Assembly: GCF_026745355.1 (NCBI RefSeq)
Contig: NC_079204.1
Span: forward strand, 56,362,342-56,426,341
Origin: Beta vulgaris subsp. vulgaris
Taxonomy: Eukaryota > Streptophyta > Magnoliopsida > Caryophyllales > Amaranthaceae
Length of the DNA stretch: 64,000 nucleotides
Reading direction: 5' to 3'
This document shows, piece by piece, positions 1-11,609 of this stretch. Every line of letters begins with the position of its first letter. The stretch's first letter is position 1. A model generated the notes under the pieces. The model had not been told where the DNA came from and searched no databases. It worked only from the letters and a program-made list of their open reading frames with translations. Position numbers and translations under genes: made by a program.

Positions 1-82
1 GTTGAAATTTGCGATAGGGGGTTAGTCTATTTTTTCTTTCCTTAGTCAGAATAATAATAATAGTAATATTACACCAAAAAAA

Positions 83-254
<172 letters not shown>

Positions 255-302
255 CTCTTGGTCCAAAAGTATTTATATTTGGGTTCTTTCAAAGTAATAA
301 AT

Positions 303-2384
303 TTATAAAAAGAAAGTGGTGGAAAAAAGTATTATGAAAAACTCACTTGGGTTACGTGTAGTAAGAGATGCCAGCCCACCAAAATAACAAATTTCGCCAG
401 AATCCCTGAACTTGGCCCAATAAGCATTAAAAGCATAACTAGCATGCCAAACAACAGACACGGGCTCATAACAGTGTTTTCCAGGCCCAAGAGATAATTC
501 ACAAGTCTCATTCAAACGACTGCATGTCCTTCTTAATGCAGGCCCAAGTTCAGTTATGTTGGCCATCTTATCCACCACACACCAAACTTTGCCTTTGTAG
601 CCCATATTGTTTTCGGGCTGACGTAATGGCCCAAAATTAGTTTGGGCTCCTGTCAAGTCAATTGGGTAAACGGGTGTGCCATCGGGCTTCAAAAGGCCCC
701 AATGTCGCTCGGTTTTCGGGCCGTCCTTGAGGTCCTCATTGTACAAAGAGAACAAGAATGTGGGTATGATTGTACCGGGCCGGGCCGGAGTACCTAAGGG
801 TGGGTCTGCTAAAACTTTTTGTACAAGATTCCTATTGTAGATAGCTGCATTATACACATTTGCACCAGGTTGGTCTAGATCACCTTCGTTAGGCCATCCA
901 GTCTCTGCTATGTATATCGGAATATTTGAAAACCCTACTTTTGACATAGCAAAATATATAGAGTCTAACATCTGGTCAAGAAGATTAGTGTACGTCAAGT
1001 TACTTCCTGGATCAACATACGTTAAATTTCCTCTAAATAAGGTGAAATTTAAATCTATAGTGTTGGGATTGGAAGACCAAGGAAAATAGGGATAAATATC
1101 AAGAAAAAAGAAAGAGCCGGTTCTATTAAGAAATTGTAATAAGGGTACTATTGTTGTTAACGTATCGACACGAAAGGTTCCATTGGATGGTGGAAAAGTT
1201 GAACCTAAAATGTCCATGGCTAAGGGTGTACCAACTTTAATGTTATGTATATCATGGGTATGTAACGTGTTCCTAATGTGTTGCATGGCTAGAACTAGGT
1301 TGTCCCATTGTTCAAGATTGTGGTTACTATAGACTTCATTACCAACCATTATGGATCGAATCATAGTTGTAGGGTAGTACGCAAAGACATTCTCATGGAC
1401 CCATTGGTTCGCTAGAGTGTCGTTGGTCGCGAGTTTGACTATCTCATCGTTGCGGACCATGATCGAGACGTGTAGGTCCGTTCCGGCTAGCAATTTCATG
1501 GTCTCAGGGTCCGCGTCATAGAGCTTAACCATGCTAGCATTCATTGATTTGATGAGCCCTATGGATTTATAAGGTGAAGGTAAGTTGCTGCCTAGCTTTC
1601 CATAGTTGACTCCAATGCGATCTATAGGTTGGGCACCTACCAAAAATCAAACATAACAATGTAAAACCTAAAAGGTTGAGAGGAATATATTTTATAACAA
1701 GAATAATAGTTTGGAAAAGTTTGTCAAAAAAAAAAACTTTTTAAAAGCTTAATTTTGCGAAAAAAAACCTTTTAAAGCATTTTTTGCAAAAACAAACCAC
1801 AAACTTATTTTTTTTTTTTGCAAATGAAACCTATTTCCATTTTTCGGTGTGATTTTTGAGATGCACAAGGGTGCTGGTGCAATTAATGGAAATAGGGGGT
1901 AAAAGAAGATAGAAAGACCAACTTATGCATCTCAAAACCACATAGAAAACAGAAATAGGTTTCATCTTGCAAAAAAACTTAAGTTTTTGATTTCTTTTTC
2001 TAAAGAATGCTTTAAAAGATTATTTTTTGTCACAAAATTGAACTTTTAAAAGTTTTTTTTGACAAATTTTCCTAATAGTTTTAACCCTCATACACAAACC
2101 TTTTATGCTATAATTAGAGAGGATTGTTGTTATACATTTCCGATATATATTCTTGTAAAAATAAAAAGAAACATAATTTTTTTTATAGATTAGAATTTTA
2201 TTTACAAAAATATATCCACGGAATATTCTATTCTATCAATAATAGACATAGTATTGTATATTGGAGAAGAAAAAAATTAATAAAACTCACATGAAAAAGC
2301 AATGATAGTTGAGAAGATAAAAATGGCAGCCAGATGTGTCATGCTTGCAACTTGGAACCCCAAAAAGTGCATCAACATAAACAT
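303..2384 (-). CDS. GH17 glucan endo-1,3-beta-glucosidase with C-terminal X8 (CBM43) domain, 3' end incomplete
   Basis: Likely a secreted or wall-bound beta-1,3-glucanase that hydrolyses callose-type glucan. Exon 1 is 2291-2384 and encodes a hydrophobic signal peptide ending ..IIAFSC. Donor GTGAGT is at 2290-2285 and the acceptor is before 1636. Exon 2 continues in frame as AQPIDRIGVNYG, the usual GH17 mature start. The proton-donor Glu is in VGNEVYS (about residue 132 of the joined protein) and the nucleophile Glu in IYIAETGWP (about 276). The X8 domain begins at WCVVDK (about 383). Five X8 cysteines are visible, but the sixth, expected in a DPSYGSC-like end, is missing. Instead the frame runs from ..TTRNPS into a hydrophobic tail exactly where a GTGAGT donor occurs (about 345). 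I infer a further intron and a short last exon outside the window, so the stop at 303 is probably intronic. Confidence 0.87.
1720..2075. mobile_element. MITE-like inverted-repeat element in the beta-glucanase intron
   Basis: The two ends are inverted: the left has TTTGTCAAAAAAA followed by CTTTTTAAAAGC, the right has CTTTTAAAAG followed by TTTTTTTGACAAA. Inside, AAACCTATTTCCAT and GAAATAGGTTTCAT are also inverted. A related, partly truncated copy lies at about 55345-55577. The element sits wholly in intron 1 of the GH17 gene. Superfamily not assigned. Confidence 0.65.
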
Positions 2385-2452
2385 TATTGATATTCCTAGT
2401 TAGATATATTTGATTTCAATCAATTATGTGAGACTCAATCTTTGTGAAATTA

Positions 2453-2463
2453 GCTTTTATAGA
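2453..2463 (-). promoter_or_regulatory. TATA box of the beta-glucanase gene
   Basis: On the minus strand CTATAAAAGC lies about 70-75 bp upstream of the exon 1 ATG at 2384, a normal place for a plant TATA box. Confidence 0.6.
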
Positions 2464-2952
2464 GAAAGATATGTTTGTGTATTATTCTCTTAAAACTGTT
2501 CAACCACCAAAAATATAACAGATGTAATGAAGAAACTATCAACAACATAGTTTGATCTTTGGTAATTAGCAGGAACTTTAGGCGTGAGAATTAAAGTATA
2601 AAACCACAGAAATGTGTGATTGAAGATGTTGGTGCTCTATAAATGGCTTAATTATCTTCTTAATAATTTCCCCTCAAAAAAAAAAAATCTTCTTAATTAT
2701 GTTATGTAATTGAAATAAATATTGAAGGATATCGGCCATTCAAACTGAAATGTGTTACACTGTTAGAAAGTTGGTAAGTGAAAGAGAGCAAATGAATTGA
2801 GATGAGTTACTTTTGAGAGAAAATTAACGTGCGAGTTTGTCCATAATATATTGAAGCTAAATAGGAGAGAATACAAATTTTCTCGATGTCAAAAAAAAAT
2901 AAAAATATAAAGGGAGAATGATCGACTAATTAGAACTAGTATACTACTCCAC

Positions 2953-3064
<112 letters not shown>

Positions 3065-3355
3065 CACACCACGATCCAAAACATTGCTCGAGCCATTCAT
3101 GGATTATAGTTGTGAAACACATACAACATAGAATGTTAATACAAAATCTACAACCAATAAAATTAACCAATAAGGTTAACCAAGTTAACCTCTACTTTCA
3201 CTTTCCATATATAAGTATAACTAATGAAAAAAATCAAAAGTATTAAAAGGCTAATTATGGACTTACGGTCTATGATGTAGAGTAAATTAAAAATCCTTCA
3301 AGATGAGACTTTTATCCATTTTTCTTTTCTCAAAAGTTCCTTATCCTTAGCTTTT

Positions 3356-4963
3356 CTATGATTTCCTCTCTTTATGTGACTCAATATTCTTCTCTAAAAG
3401 TTCTTGATCATGTTCTTTACTTTTACTTTCAAAAGAAGTATTCTTTCCAAAAGTTTCCTCATTTTCTACAATTTCCTCTTCAAATAGTGCTACTTTGTCT
3501 TTTAAGGGTCCCTCCATTTTGCTATTTTGAATGCCCTCTAAGAAGCATTCAAGATTATTGTTGGAGGAACCTTCCTCCATCATAGCTTCTAGGGCCAACT
3601 CCATCCACTTCTTTGTATTTCTCCTTATCTCTTGTCCAACTTCGCAATCTCCCATCACTATCTCTACACATCTTCTGACCTCATCTCGATCCACAAAAGT
3701 ACCCTCCTCATTCTTTTTCGCTCTGATACCCACTCCCCAAACCTCCTCCACCAGCTTAGCATTGGTAGGTTGATCCGACATCTGTGGGACACCCACCATC
3801 GATACTCCCATTACCATACTTTCTAATATCGAGTTCCACCCACAATGTGTCACGAAACACCCTATTGTAGGGTGACTTAACACTTCCACTTGAGAACACC
3901 AAGGTATAATCAACCCTTTTTCATGTGGGCCACCACTAACCGGCCCAAGCCCATTTTTTATTATATCCTCTATAACCACCTCATCCTCATGATCTCCCAC
4001 TATCTTATTATGGGTCATAGCCCTAACTACCCACAAGTAAGGCCGGCCCATTAATTCAAGCCCATGTAATATTTCCTCAAATTGCTTCTTTTTTATAACT
4101 GCCATACTTCCAAATGACACATATATAACTGATTTCTCTGCTTTTTTCTCCAACCATACAAGGTAGTCCTTAGACCCTTCAAACAAATCACAGCCGTATG
4201 ATGTATCAGATGGATCAATCATGTCCGAAAAGGCGGACGGAATCAACGGTCCGATTGTGATGATCTTCACATGATCAACGGCCATTGTTATCACAGGCTT
4301 CTCTAGAAAATCAAACGAGTTAATCAGGACCGTTGGATTGAAATCCCTTTCAAGGGCTCTGATGTGATCCTCAATAGTGGGAGCAGCAAAATAATGTGGA
4401 CTTGAGGGCAGTAGAAAACTAGGAAGATCACAACTTTCAAAGAGTGGCAACCCTGGTAATTCTATACAACTTTGAGGGCTTTTATTATCAATTCCGTTAT
4501 TACCGTTGAAAAAACGGTTATAAATAGCAAAAGTAGTTGCTGATTGAATAAACAACAAAGCAGATGGAACGTGTAGTTCACGCGCCACGTCGGCGGCCCA
4601 AGGGAGCATCAAGGTGTAAACCAAGAGGTCGACGGGGCGACCTTCGTTAGAAAGAGAAACCATGAGTTCATGTAGGGACGTGGACACCACGCGCTTAGCC
4701 TTCTCGGCCACGGTTTTCGGGTCGTCCGACGGCTTAACGCCATCGTCGAACCCCGTAGAGAAGGTGGCGAAGGATAGACGATCGAGGGTCGGTGTCGAGG
4801 AGGGGAGGTTGACACGGGCGACGGCGTTGGCCATGGTGGCAAAGGTAACATGTATAGTAGAGGAGGCGCGTGTGAGGTGTTTGGCAAGTTGGAGAGTGGG
4901 ATTTAAGTGGCCTTGTGCTGAGGCAGCAATAAGAAGTAGGTGATGAGTGTTTTTGTTTTTCAT
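3356..4963 (-). CDS. UDP-glycosyltransferase, family 1, UGT75-like
   Basis: Single-exon, 535-residue enzyme predicted to transfer glucose from UDP-glucose to a small acceptor in the cytosol. The N-terminus has the catalytic-His motif AQGHLNPTLQLAKHL (His19). The 44-residue PSPG sugar-donor box runs from about residue 355 (WCSQVEVLSHP) through THCGWNS to SDQ at 398; the closing Gln is usual for UDP-glucose users. The box and the SAQGHLNP start resemble UGT75 enzymes (crocetin, auxin or anthocyanin glucosyltransferases), but the acceptor cannot be read from sequence. The start has no in-frame competitor upstream. Unlike the related gene at 21478-22953, it carries an extra highly charged tail of about 55 residues rich in Glu, Lys and Ser. 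Confidence 0.92.
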   Translation of the reverse strand: MKNKNTHHLLLIAASAQGHLNPTLQLAKHLTRASSTIHVTFATMANAVARVNLPSSTPTLDRLSFATFSTGFDDGVKPSDDPKTVAEKAKRVVSTSLHELMVSLSNEGRPVDLLVYTLMLPWAADVARELHVPSALLFIQSATTFAIYNRFFNGNNGIDNKSPQSCIELPGLPLFESCDLPSFLLPSSPHYFAAPTIEDHIRALERDFNPTVLINSFDFLEKPVITMAVDHVKIITIGPLIPSAFSDMIDPSDTSYGCDLFEGSKDYLVWLEKKAEKSVIYVSFGSMAVIKKKQFEEILHGLELMGRPYLWVVRAMTHNKIVGDHEDEVVIEDIIKNGLGPVSGGPHEKGLIIPWCSQVEVLSHPTIGCFVTHCGWNSILESMVMGVSMVGVPQMSDQPTNAKLVEEVWGVGIRAKKNEEGTFVDRDEVRRCVEIVMGDCEVGQEIRRNTKKWMELALEAMMEEGSSNNNLECFLEGIQNSKMEGPLKDKVALFEEEIVENEETFGKNTSFESKSKEHDQELLEKNIESHKERKS

Positions 4964-5057
4964 GATAAGTTTAAGAGTTTAGGAGAGAGAAAGATATTGA
5001 GCTAGTGTGGTGTAGAATTTAGAAGTGAAGTGAGTGGTATGTAGTAGATGTGTTTCA

Positions 5058-5072
5058 TTAGATATATATTTA
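5058..5072 (-). promoter_or_regulatory. TATA-like box of the first UGT gene
   Basis: On the minus strand TTAAATATATATC occurs about 100 bp upstream of the ATG at 4963. Plausible TATA element in AT-rich DNA, so only moderate weight. Confidence 0.45.
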
Positions 5073-5191
5073 AGATGTGGCTTAAGTGATGTATATAGAC
5101 TATTAAAGTAGTACATTATTGACTTTTAGTCTCAAAATGGTAGTTGCATGTAGCTTTAAGCAGAAATAACTCATTGTGAAGTAATTATATA

Positions 5192-5450
5192 CTTCCTCCG
5201 TTTCTAAATGAGTGCAACATTTGCATAGTGTTTACTATTCACAGTTTAAACTTTAATTAGCTTTGGTGATTTACATTTTAGGAAAAACATAGTCATGTGG
5301 GATCTTGTTAGATTCGTCTGAATGTGAATTTTTTTAATATCAACTTTTTATAATTTTTACTTATTGATAATTGAAGATATTAATGATTAAAATAATACAT
5401 TGGCAAACGTGAAAACAAGAAATGTTGCACTTATTTAGAAACGGAGGAAG
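5192..5450. mobile_element. Stowaway-like (Tc1/mariner) MITE
   Basis: Begins CTTCCTCCGTTTCTAAATGA and ends with its near-perfect inverse (TTTAGAAACGGAGGAAG), flanked by TA on both sides. The CTCCCTCCGT-type terminus, TA duplication and 259-bp length fit Stowaway MITEs. A related copy split by a later insertion lies at about 62290-63066. Confidence 0.85.
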
Positions 5451-6790
5451 TATGTATTTTTTCTTGTTTAGCTAATCAGTGGGTCTTACAACTTACAAGT
5501 ACAAATAAAAGCTGGTCGTAATAGTTATAATCATAAAGATGTTCATGTTGAGAGGAGTAACTATTTTAGGTATTATGGAAAAAAATGATTAAAAGAGACG
5601 GTCTAATTTTAATATAAAAGTAGATTTAGTTACTAAATAAATTAAACTAGTCATTGAAAGAAATTAACCTAATTATTATTGGGATAATTCTCTTTTTAAT
5701 ATAGGCTTACCATTGCCTAATTTTAATTTAAAAGTAGGCGGTTTTCTACACGACAAACTCATCATAGAATTATGTAGTTTATGGGTTTAAATGTGGTAAT
5801 GGGAATGAATTTATTTGTATGTAAATTGTGAAGAAAATCACTGTTCATTTGCATAGTAATGCTAATTTATTTTAATTAAAGCTTATATTTTTTCTTCTTA
5901 AATTTTTATTCTCATCCAATATCTCCTTGTAGGTGGTAATGAGTGGTAATGAAAAATGTTTCTTTGGAGAAAAAAACGCAAGCAAGCTTATGGGTGAGAT
6001 TGCTTCCACAGGAAGAAAATAAAGAACACAAACTTGGGAGGTGAAATTACCTCCTTATAGAGATTTTAATGGTGCTTATTCCCTTGTAACATTACACTTA
6101 AAATTTATTTTCATTACCACCAGTTATTAACAACTACCAAACGAGCCGTTAAATATATATATGTAAAAACAGAACAAAATTTGGAATTAGATTCAGAGGA
6201 AATAATTTATGCTTATTGGTGGAAGAGGATTATGATGGTGGTAGAATAAAATAGTGTTGCCTTAAATAGTTGATCTATATTTTTAGCATATATTCTCTGC
6301 ACTAATCAAGTTAATTCTACAGATATCATTGCATTCTGCTCCAGCCAATTTGCTCTAGAATCTATAAGTAAATTTGCTACTTAAAGTAGAATTGCCTATG
6401 TTTAATTTTACTCTTTATTATCTGAAAAAGATGTAATGTGGGTCAAGTTTATACAATGATCATAAATATTGAACTTTTTATAACACGCTATGGGAAAGCA
6501 ATAATTATAAATATCATATGAGATTTTTGGAAAAGTATTTGTTCGATAACTTATTTTAATATATGTTTTATAAATAAAGTAAACAGTTTTAATACTCTTT
6601 TTTTGTTCGAGGAAAATTTGTATTACTAGATTAAAAACACTACTTGTAATACTAAAAGCTACTTACACCACTAACTTACCAAACACTACTATTTTTCTTA
6701 TCAAAATACTAAAAGCTACTTAAAAGCTTGTGTTGAATACGCCCTAATATTAGTAGAATTGTTCAAATGAAGAATTCAGCTTTCGAAGCA

Positions 6791-6908
<118 letters not shown>

Positions 6909-7844
6909 TCAACTGAAAAGGGTGGGGGGAAAAACCCTACTATATATTCTAATAATACAACTGTTAAACTCGACAAAGCTTAATGGAAGCTATATTGTCA
7001 AATTATTTGCAGAAATTTAGTATCAAGTCGTACACTTATGCTCAATAATATTCATAATAAGTAATAACATTATGGAGTTCATGTGTTCCAAGTACAAATA
7101 AAGTGAAGTAGTGCCAGTCTTTCCATAATCTCTGGTCTTTAATATTACTATCTTATGCTAAAGCACCATGTTTTGCTTTGTACGTAATAACGTAAAGGAG
7201 CATACTCATCAATTTTTCTTATATTATATATTGATGCTACCAGTTTTAATTATAGCCGATTATATTTAAAAAGTCTCAACTTTTATCTAATACAGAACCG
7301 TCTCAATTTTGAAGATCTCTTTTTAAAAAGGTTTTTTAATTTACTTAACTTGCTAAATCAGTTAATTATAACTCCGTTTTAGGAAGTGACTCTAAAAGTC
7401 GGAACTACTGTAAAATAACCAGATGTTGGGACCTTCTAGAAGTTTATTGACTATAGTTATTAGTAATGTCAAATTAAAATTTCGACCCCAACCTAGTTAT
7501 CTATAACACTAAGATCAATTATAATAGGAAAAAAAGTCCAAATTTGAGGCTAGATAGATGAGTAGATAAGAAAAAGTGTAATATTTCATGCACAACGGTT
7601 GTTTCTCGCAAGTGGTGGAACCATTTCAATTTTCAAAACTCTTGATAATAAAGGATTTGGAAGTCCAATTGTTTCAAAAGACAGTATACTTTTATTAGGG
7701 AAAAATATATTTATATAATACATACATTTGACTGCTTAAAAAAAATACTAATTGTGCCCTTATGTAGATATACAATGGTTACCCTAGATTAATTTATATT
7801 TACGGATGTTTTCTCTCCACCTTTAAACAAAAGAAAAATTTCAG

Positions 7845-8050
7845 GTTTAATAAGTTCAGATGAGTTCGTTTATGTTCAGATAGATTCAATTAAGTTCATA
7901 TTAGTTCACTTATGTTCAAGTTACTTTGGATAACTTAGTTAAGTTTGATGAAGTTTAAGTGAGTTATAATAACTTGTAAAATGAGTTTCAATTAGTTCCG
8001 ATATATGAGTTCAAGTTAGGTCAAGTTATTAGTTCAATTAAAATTTAGGT
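7845..8050. repeat. degenerate AGTTCA-rich repeat
   Basis: Many imperfect AGTTCA, AGTTCG and AAGTTC hexamers in one orientation. The composition recalls the CTGAA-rich interiors of the Tourist-like elements at 20413 and 48334, but no terminal repeats were found. Confidence 0.5.
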
Positions 8051-8649
8051 GAAGATAATGGTTTTTAAGTCGCGTGTGTACGTAAGTTGGCAAAATGAAT
8101 CAACAAAGGTAGATTTGTTACTAATCTAATATCGAAGCTTAATGAGGCCGAACATGTTCATCAGAGGATGTTTTCCCTTTTTGTTTCTTTATGAAGAGAA
8201 GGATGAGGTTTTCTTGCCTCCCTCTAGTTTAGGTAGGTGTACATATCACAAAAATCGTGTTTCTTTTTCTTTTTTGATAAATTCCAGATCTGATATTACA
8301 AGACTTGATCACAGATTAGACATCGTCTAAGTGGAAAACATCCTTGGCTAGATTTATCTCGTTGGGCCACATTCTAAGTTGAGAATTTGTTGACCAAACC
8401 AATAAGTAACCACAACAAATATGGAAGTAAATGTTTGGTAAAAGTAGTCATCGATGATATCCTATAAAACTAGCAATACTAGCTCTTGTAGTAGTATTTA
8501 CAAAAGTCACCAAATTTAGCTTTAAAACATCAATTTGTTTTTCAAGCATCTAAAGCGGTAGTTCATCCCAAAAAATCCTATCTCAAACAACAAATTAATT
8601 AACAATTACACCAGTCACGACTACTCTTACCACCGACAATTAACCTCCG

Positions 8650-8758
8650 TACGAGCCATGAAGGTGGTACAAAGTACAAAAAAGGAGGATTCAAACCCGT
8701 GACTTATAGTTAAAATCACCTCAATCTTAACCACTAAATTAAGACATCCTTGATACAA
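8650..8758 (-). mobile_element. tRNA-derived SINE, same family as the copy at 52422
   Basis: On the minus strand it reads TTTAGTGGTTAAGATTGAGG (A-box region), then CACGGGTTTGAATCC (B-box) and a body ending near CCTTCATGGCTCG. The same order of blocks occurs at 52422-52544 on the plus strand. The tail and target duplication are not clear. Confidence 0.65.
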
Positions 8759-9599
8759 TCATATAGAAGTTGAATAATAAGATACTTTATGTAGCATTAG
8801 TATTAACCCTAACTACCAATTCTCTAGGAGTACCAATGTAATTAATTATGTGAATGGGTAGTTATACAAGTGAGCTGATTTTCGCGCCAAATAAACTGGG
8901 TAGTTGAACAAAGGAGGAGGGTGGAAAATTGGGATGCGATTGCGGAGAAACGAGGAGAGAGAATGAGATGCTTGCATGAGTTGCATCCTTCTATTAGTTG
9001 CACATAGATGGATACGGGTATGGAAAATGACGAGATTTTAAAGTGTTAGGAATGGCTACGCATACCCATACATAATACGTATCAGGTATTGAGTATGGGT
9101 ATGACTTATGAGTATGTGACCTAGAATAAGTACCCGTGTTACATAGTCCTCCCACATATTCATTATTTTTTGAAAGGGATGTGTTCTTGCCCTCTATTTG
9201 TTCGACGAAATGCTTGTGAGAAGGATCCGCCTTAGTTTCTTGTTTTCTGGGGGATCATACTTAGAGAGTAATAAGAGGGAGAATGGGGTTTTTTCAGTGA
9301 CCGAAATATGTGCTGTTTGATTTTTGCTGCTATGTGAAATTGGGTTTATGAACTACATCAACATGATTGTTATCATAAAAGAAGTCAAGTGCTTTGCTTG
9401 GGCTAGATGTCTATTTGATACGTTAGGTTTCCTTATGAAAGTATTGGGTTTTGAGTATGTGTATGCATTCTCACAATTAGGGGATCATGGAAGGAGGAAT
9501 ATAGAGTTGGATGTTGCTAATTTTTGGTAGGGGTTTTGATCATTCATATTACTACCCACATTCAAGGAGTGGACTATGCAAGATGTGCTAAAATCGTGA

Positions 9600-10040
9600 T
9601 TCGAAATGAAAACTATATTGGTAGCAGTAATGTAATATAGGTTGTAAATTTGTCTTAATGTGGTATCATCTCTATAATAACAGTACATAATTACAGATGC
9701 AAATTATTAGCACCCATAACTGGTTTAAAGGAGAAGTCTTCTGTTTGGGCAGATATTTTTATGATGGCATCATCGTCACATGATAAGAACTCGAGAATTG
9801 GAATGAAGATGATATTTTTGCTAACATTTATTTGGTGGAGTAAAGGGAGGCTTTAAGCACAAGATTGTATTATTCGTTCTAGAGAAGTAACAGACACACA
9901 CGGCCACTCATGGTCTCTTGCAGTCGGTCTAAGCAGAAGTAAGGAGAAATACGGTCTCAATCATAGTTCTTCACAGCTGAAAACTTCTAGCTTGTGAGTT
10001 TTCATTTCTTTCTGCCTTACATTACATAAATGTGACATCC
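9600..10040 (+). repeat. duplicated segment, copy A (upstream of receptor kinase)
   Basis: Shares a long run of similarity with about 16490-16890. Common landmarks in the same order: ATTA(G/A)CACCCATAAC-like block, AAGAACTCGAGAATTGGAA, GGAGGCTTTAA(G/A)CACAAG, GTAGAGAAGTAACA-like block, CCACTCATG, AGTTCTTCACAG. The arrangement brackets the receptor kinase gene as a direct repeat. Confidence 0.75.
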
Positions 10041-11430
10041 GATTTATCTATCTTAGTGTTTGAAGCTAATATGAGCCTGATTAGATGTCTTCTTAATTGC
10101 TTAGAAGAGTTATGAATTGGTGGACATTTAAGTGATTCTCGTGAGAAAGATTTTATATATGGGTTATGTTTTCCATGTACTGGGTAAAACTGTCATAAAA
10201 CTGCTATATCTTAGCAATGGCTGTTCTGAATTACCTAGTTCACCAGAGGGTGATTTTACTAAGGGTTGTTAGTATAGAAGTTTTTAGCTACTCGGGGTGC
10301 TTCGTATCAAATTAGATAGAATTTTTATCTCCAGATTGTTTAACTAGGAAATATTCCACTTTATGACTAGCTTGCATGTTTTGATTCCTGTAAATTGATA
10401 AATTATGGTGTTCACTTAAACGGAATGTTGCTTGTGAATGGATTGCTTTAACTACGAGGTTTTCTCTTGCTTTCCTTGTAAGGACTTAGGCATAGCAATA
10501 TGTTTCCTGGGATCTCAATTTTGCACATAGCTCCGAGCTCTTCCAACTGTCTTTGAGTAAACAGAGTAAAATCAAAGGTGATGGAAACTAAGAAGAGTTT
10601 AATTGACATTTTGGGAAGTGAGTGGGTTTCATTTCATATTAGGTCCTGAGAGTTCATAGGGGAATTCTGTTTCTATTCCCTTGGATAGAAATGAGTAACC
10701 TATTACAATCTCTAAAAATTGACTAATTATTACCACTAAAAAGTTGTCCTGGAATTTCCACTAATGTAGTGACCCATTGTTCATTTACTCACACACCAGA
10801 AGCCTTTAGAAAAGTTGGTGCCAAATCCACATGGCTTGAATTATGTTAACTGAACATTAAATGTTCTTTCAGAAATAGAAAAAAAATGGAGGTGGGAAAG
10901 GCTTGTGACTTAAATTTGATTAATGGATGTTGATTGTGGTGTATCTGATGGATTATAGACCAAATTAGGAAAATACACCTCGATCTTTATGTCAGAAGGG
11001 GTGTGTCCAAGCTCACATTATATTGACCTGATGTTAAGTAAGCATCACTCCTATAAGTGATAGATTATTATTTCAATCAACTTTCAAAACCCTTCTTTTG
11101 GAGACTTTTCTATTAGTAGTATATGACTATATGTACTCTCTATACTCTCTCAACATCTGACTCATCTATACGCACAGTTATAAGGGAGAAAAGCATATGG
11201 GACTTGGAGTAGTATAGAAAATCACAATAGAGTCTGGTCTGTGGCTTTGCTTGGACAAAATTTAGTACTTGACCTGTTGAACACCAAACATGTACTGTGA
11301 TGAAGAATATTGTGAGCTTAGAATACTGGTTGGAGTCTTTTTCCCCCTTCATTATGTTCCTTCATCCTTCTTTTCTTTTTTCCTTCCTCACCTACTTATT
11401 GCTCATTGATATCCAATTCTTCCTAGACAG
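10040..11430. other. spacer without recognisable gene
   Basis: Less AT-rich than the surrounding DNA. No reading frame with family motifs was found. It could contain further decayed sequence of the duplicated kinase region. Confidence 0.4.
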
Positions 11431-11439
11431 CCTTCCTCA

Positions 11440-11605
11440 TCCTCCTCGTCTCCCTCCCTCTCTCTGCCTTTACTGATGTCATATATGAGTTTGATGAGCA
11501 GTCAACCATGGAATTGTCTTCTGCTGCATATCCCCTTCAGGTTTCGCCTGGTCCTCTGATTGTGGCTTCTGCAAGTGGTCTGGTGTGAACTGCAATGGTA
11601 ACTAT
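11440..11605 (+). pseudogene. decayed 5' fragment of a TMK-like LRR receptor kinase
   Basis: One frame gives a signal-peptide-like FLILLVSLPLSAFTD. After a frameshift another frame gives SPSGFAWSSDCGFCKWSG followed by VNCNGN, ending in a stop about 50 bases later. This is the LRR N-terminal cap (Cys pair, KWSGVNC) seen in TMK-type receptor kinases and aligns with the FCTWEGILCD cap of the intact gene at 13619. No LRRs, transmembrane segment or kinase follow. I infer a remnant of a tandem duplicate; it is not expected to make protein. Confidence 0.7.
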
Positions 11606-11609
11606 CTAG

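Noticed and set aside
8640..8760. tRNA gene
   Set aside because: Box A and B words are present but no cloverleaf can be folded; the body matches the SINE at 52422.
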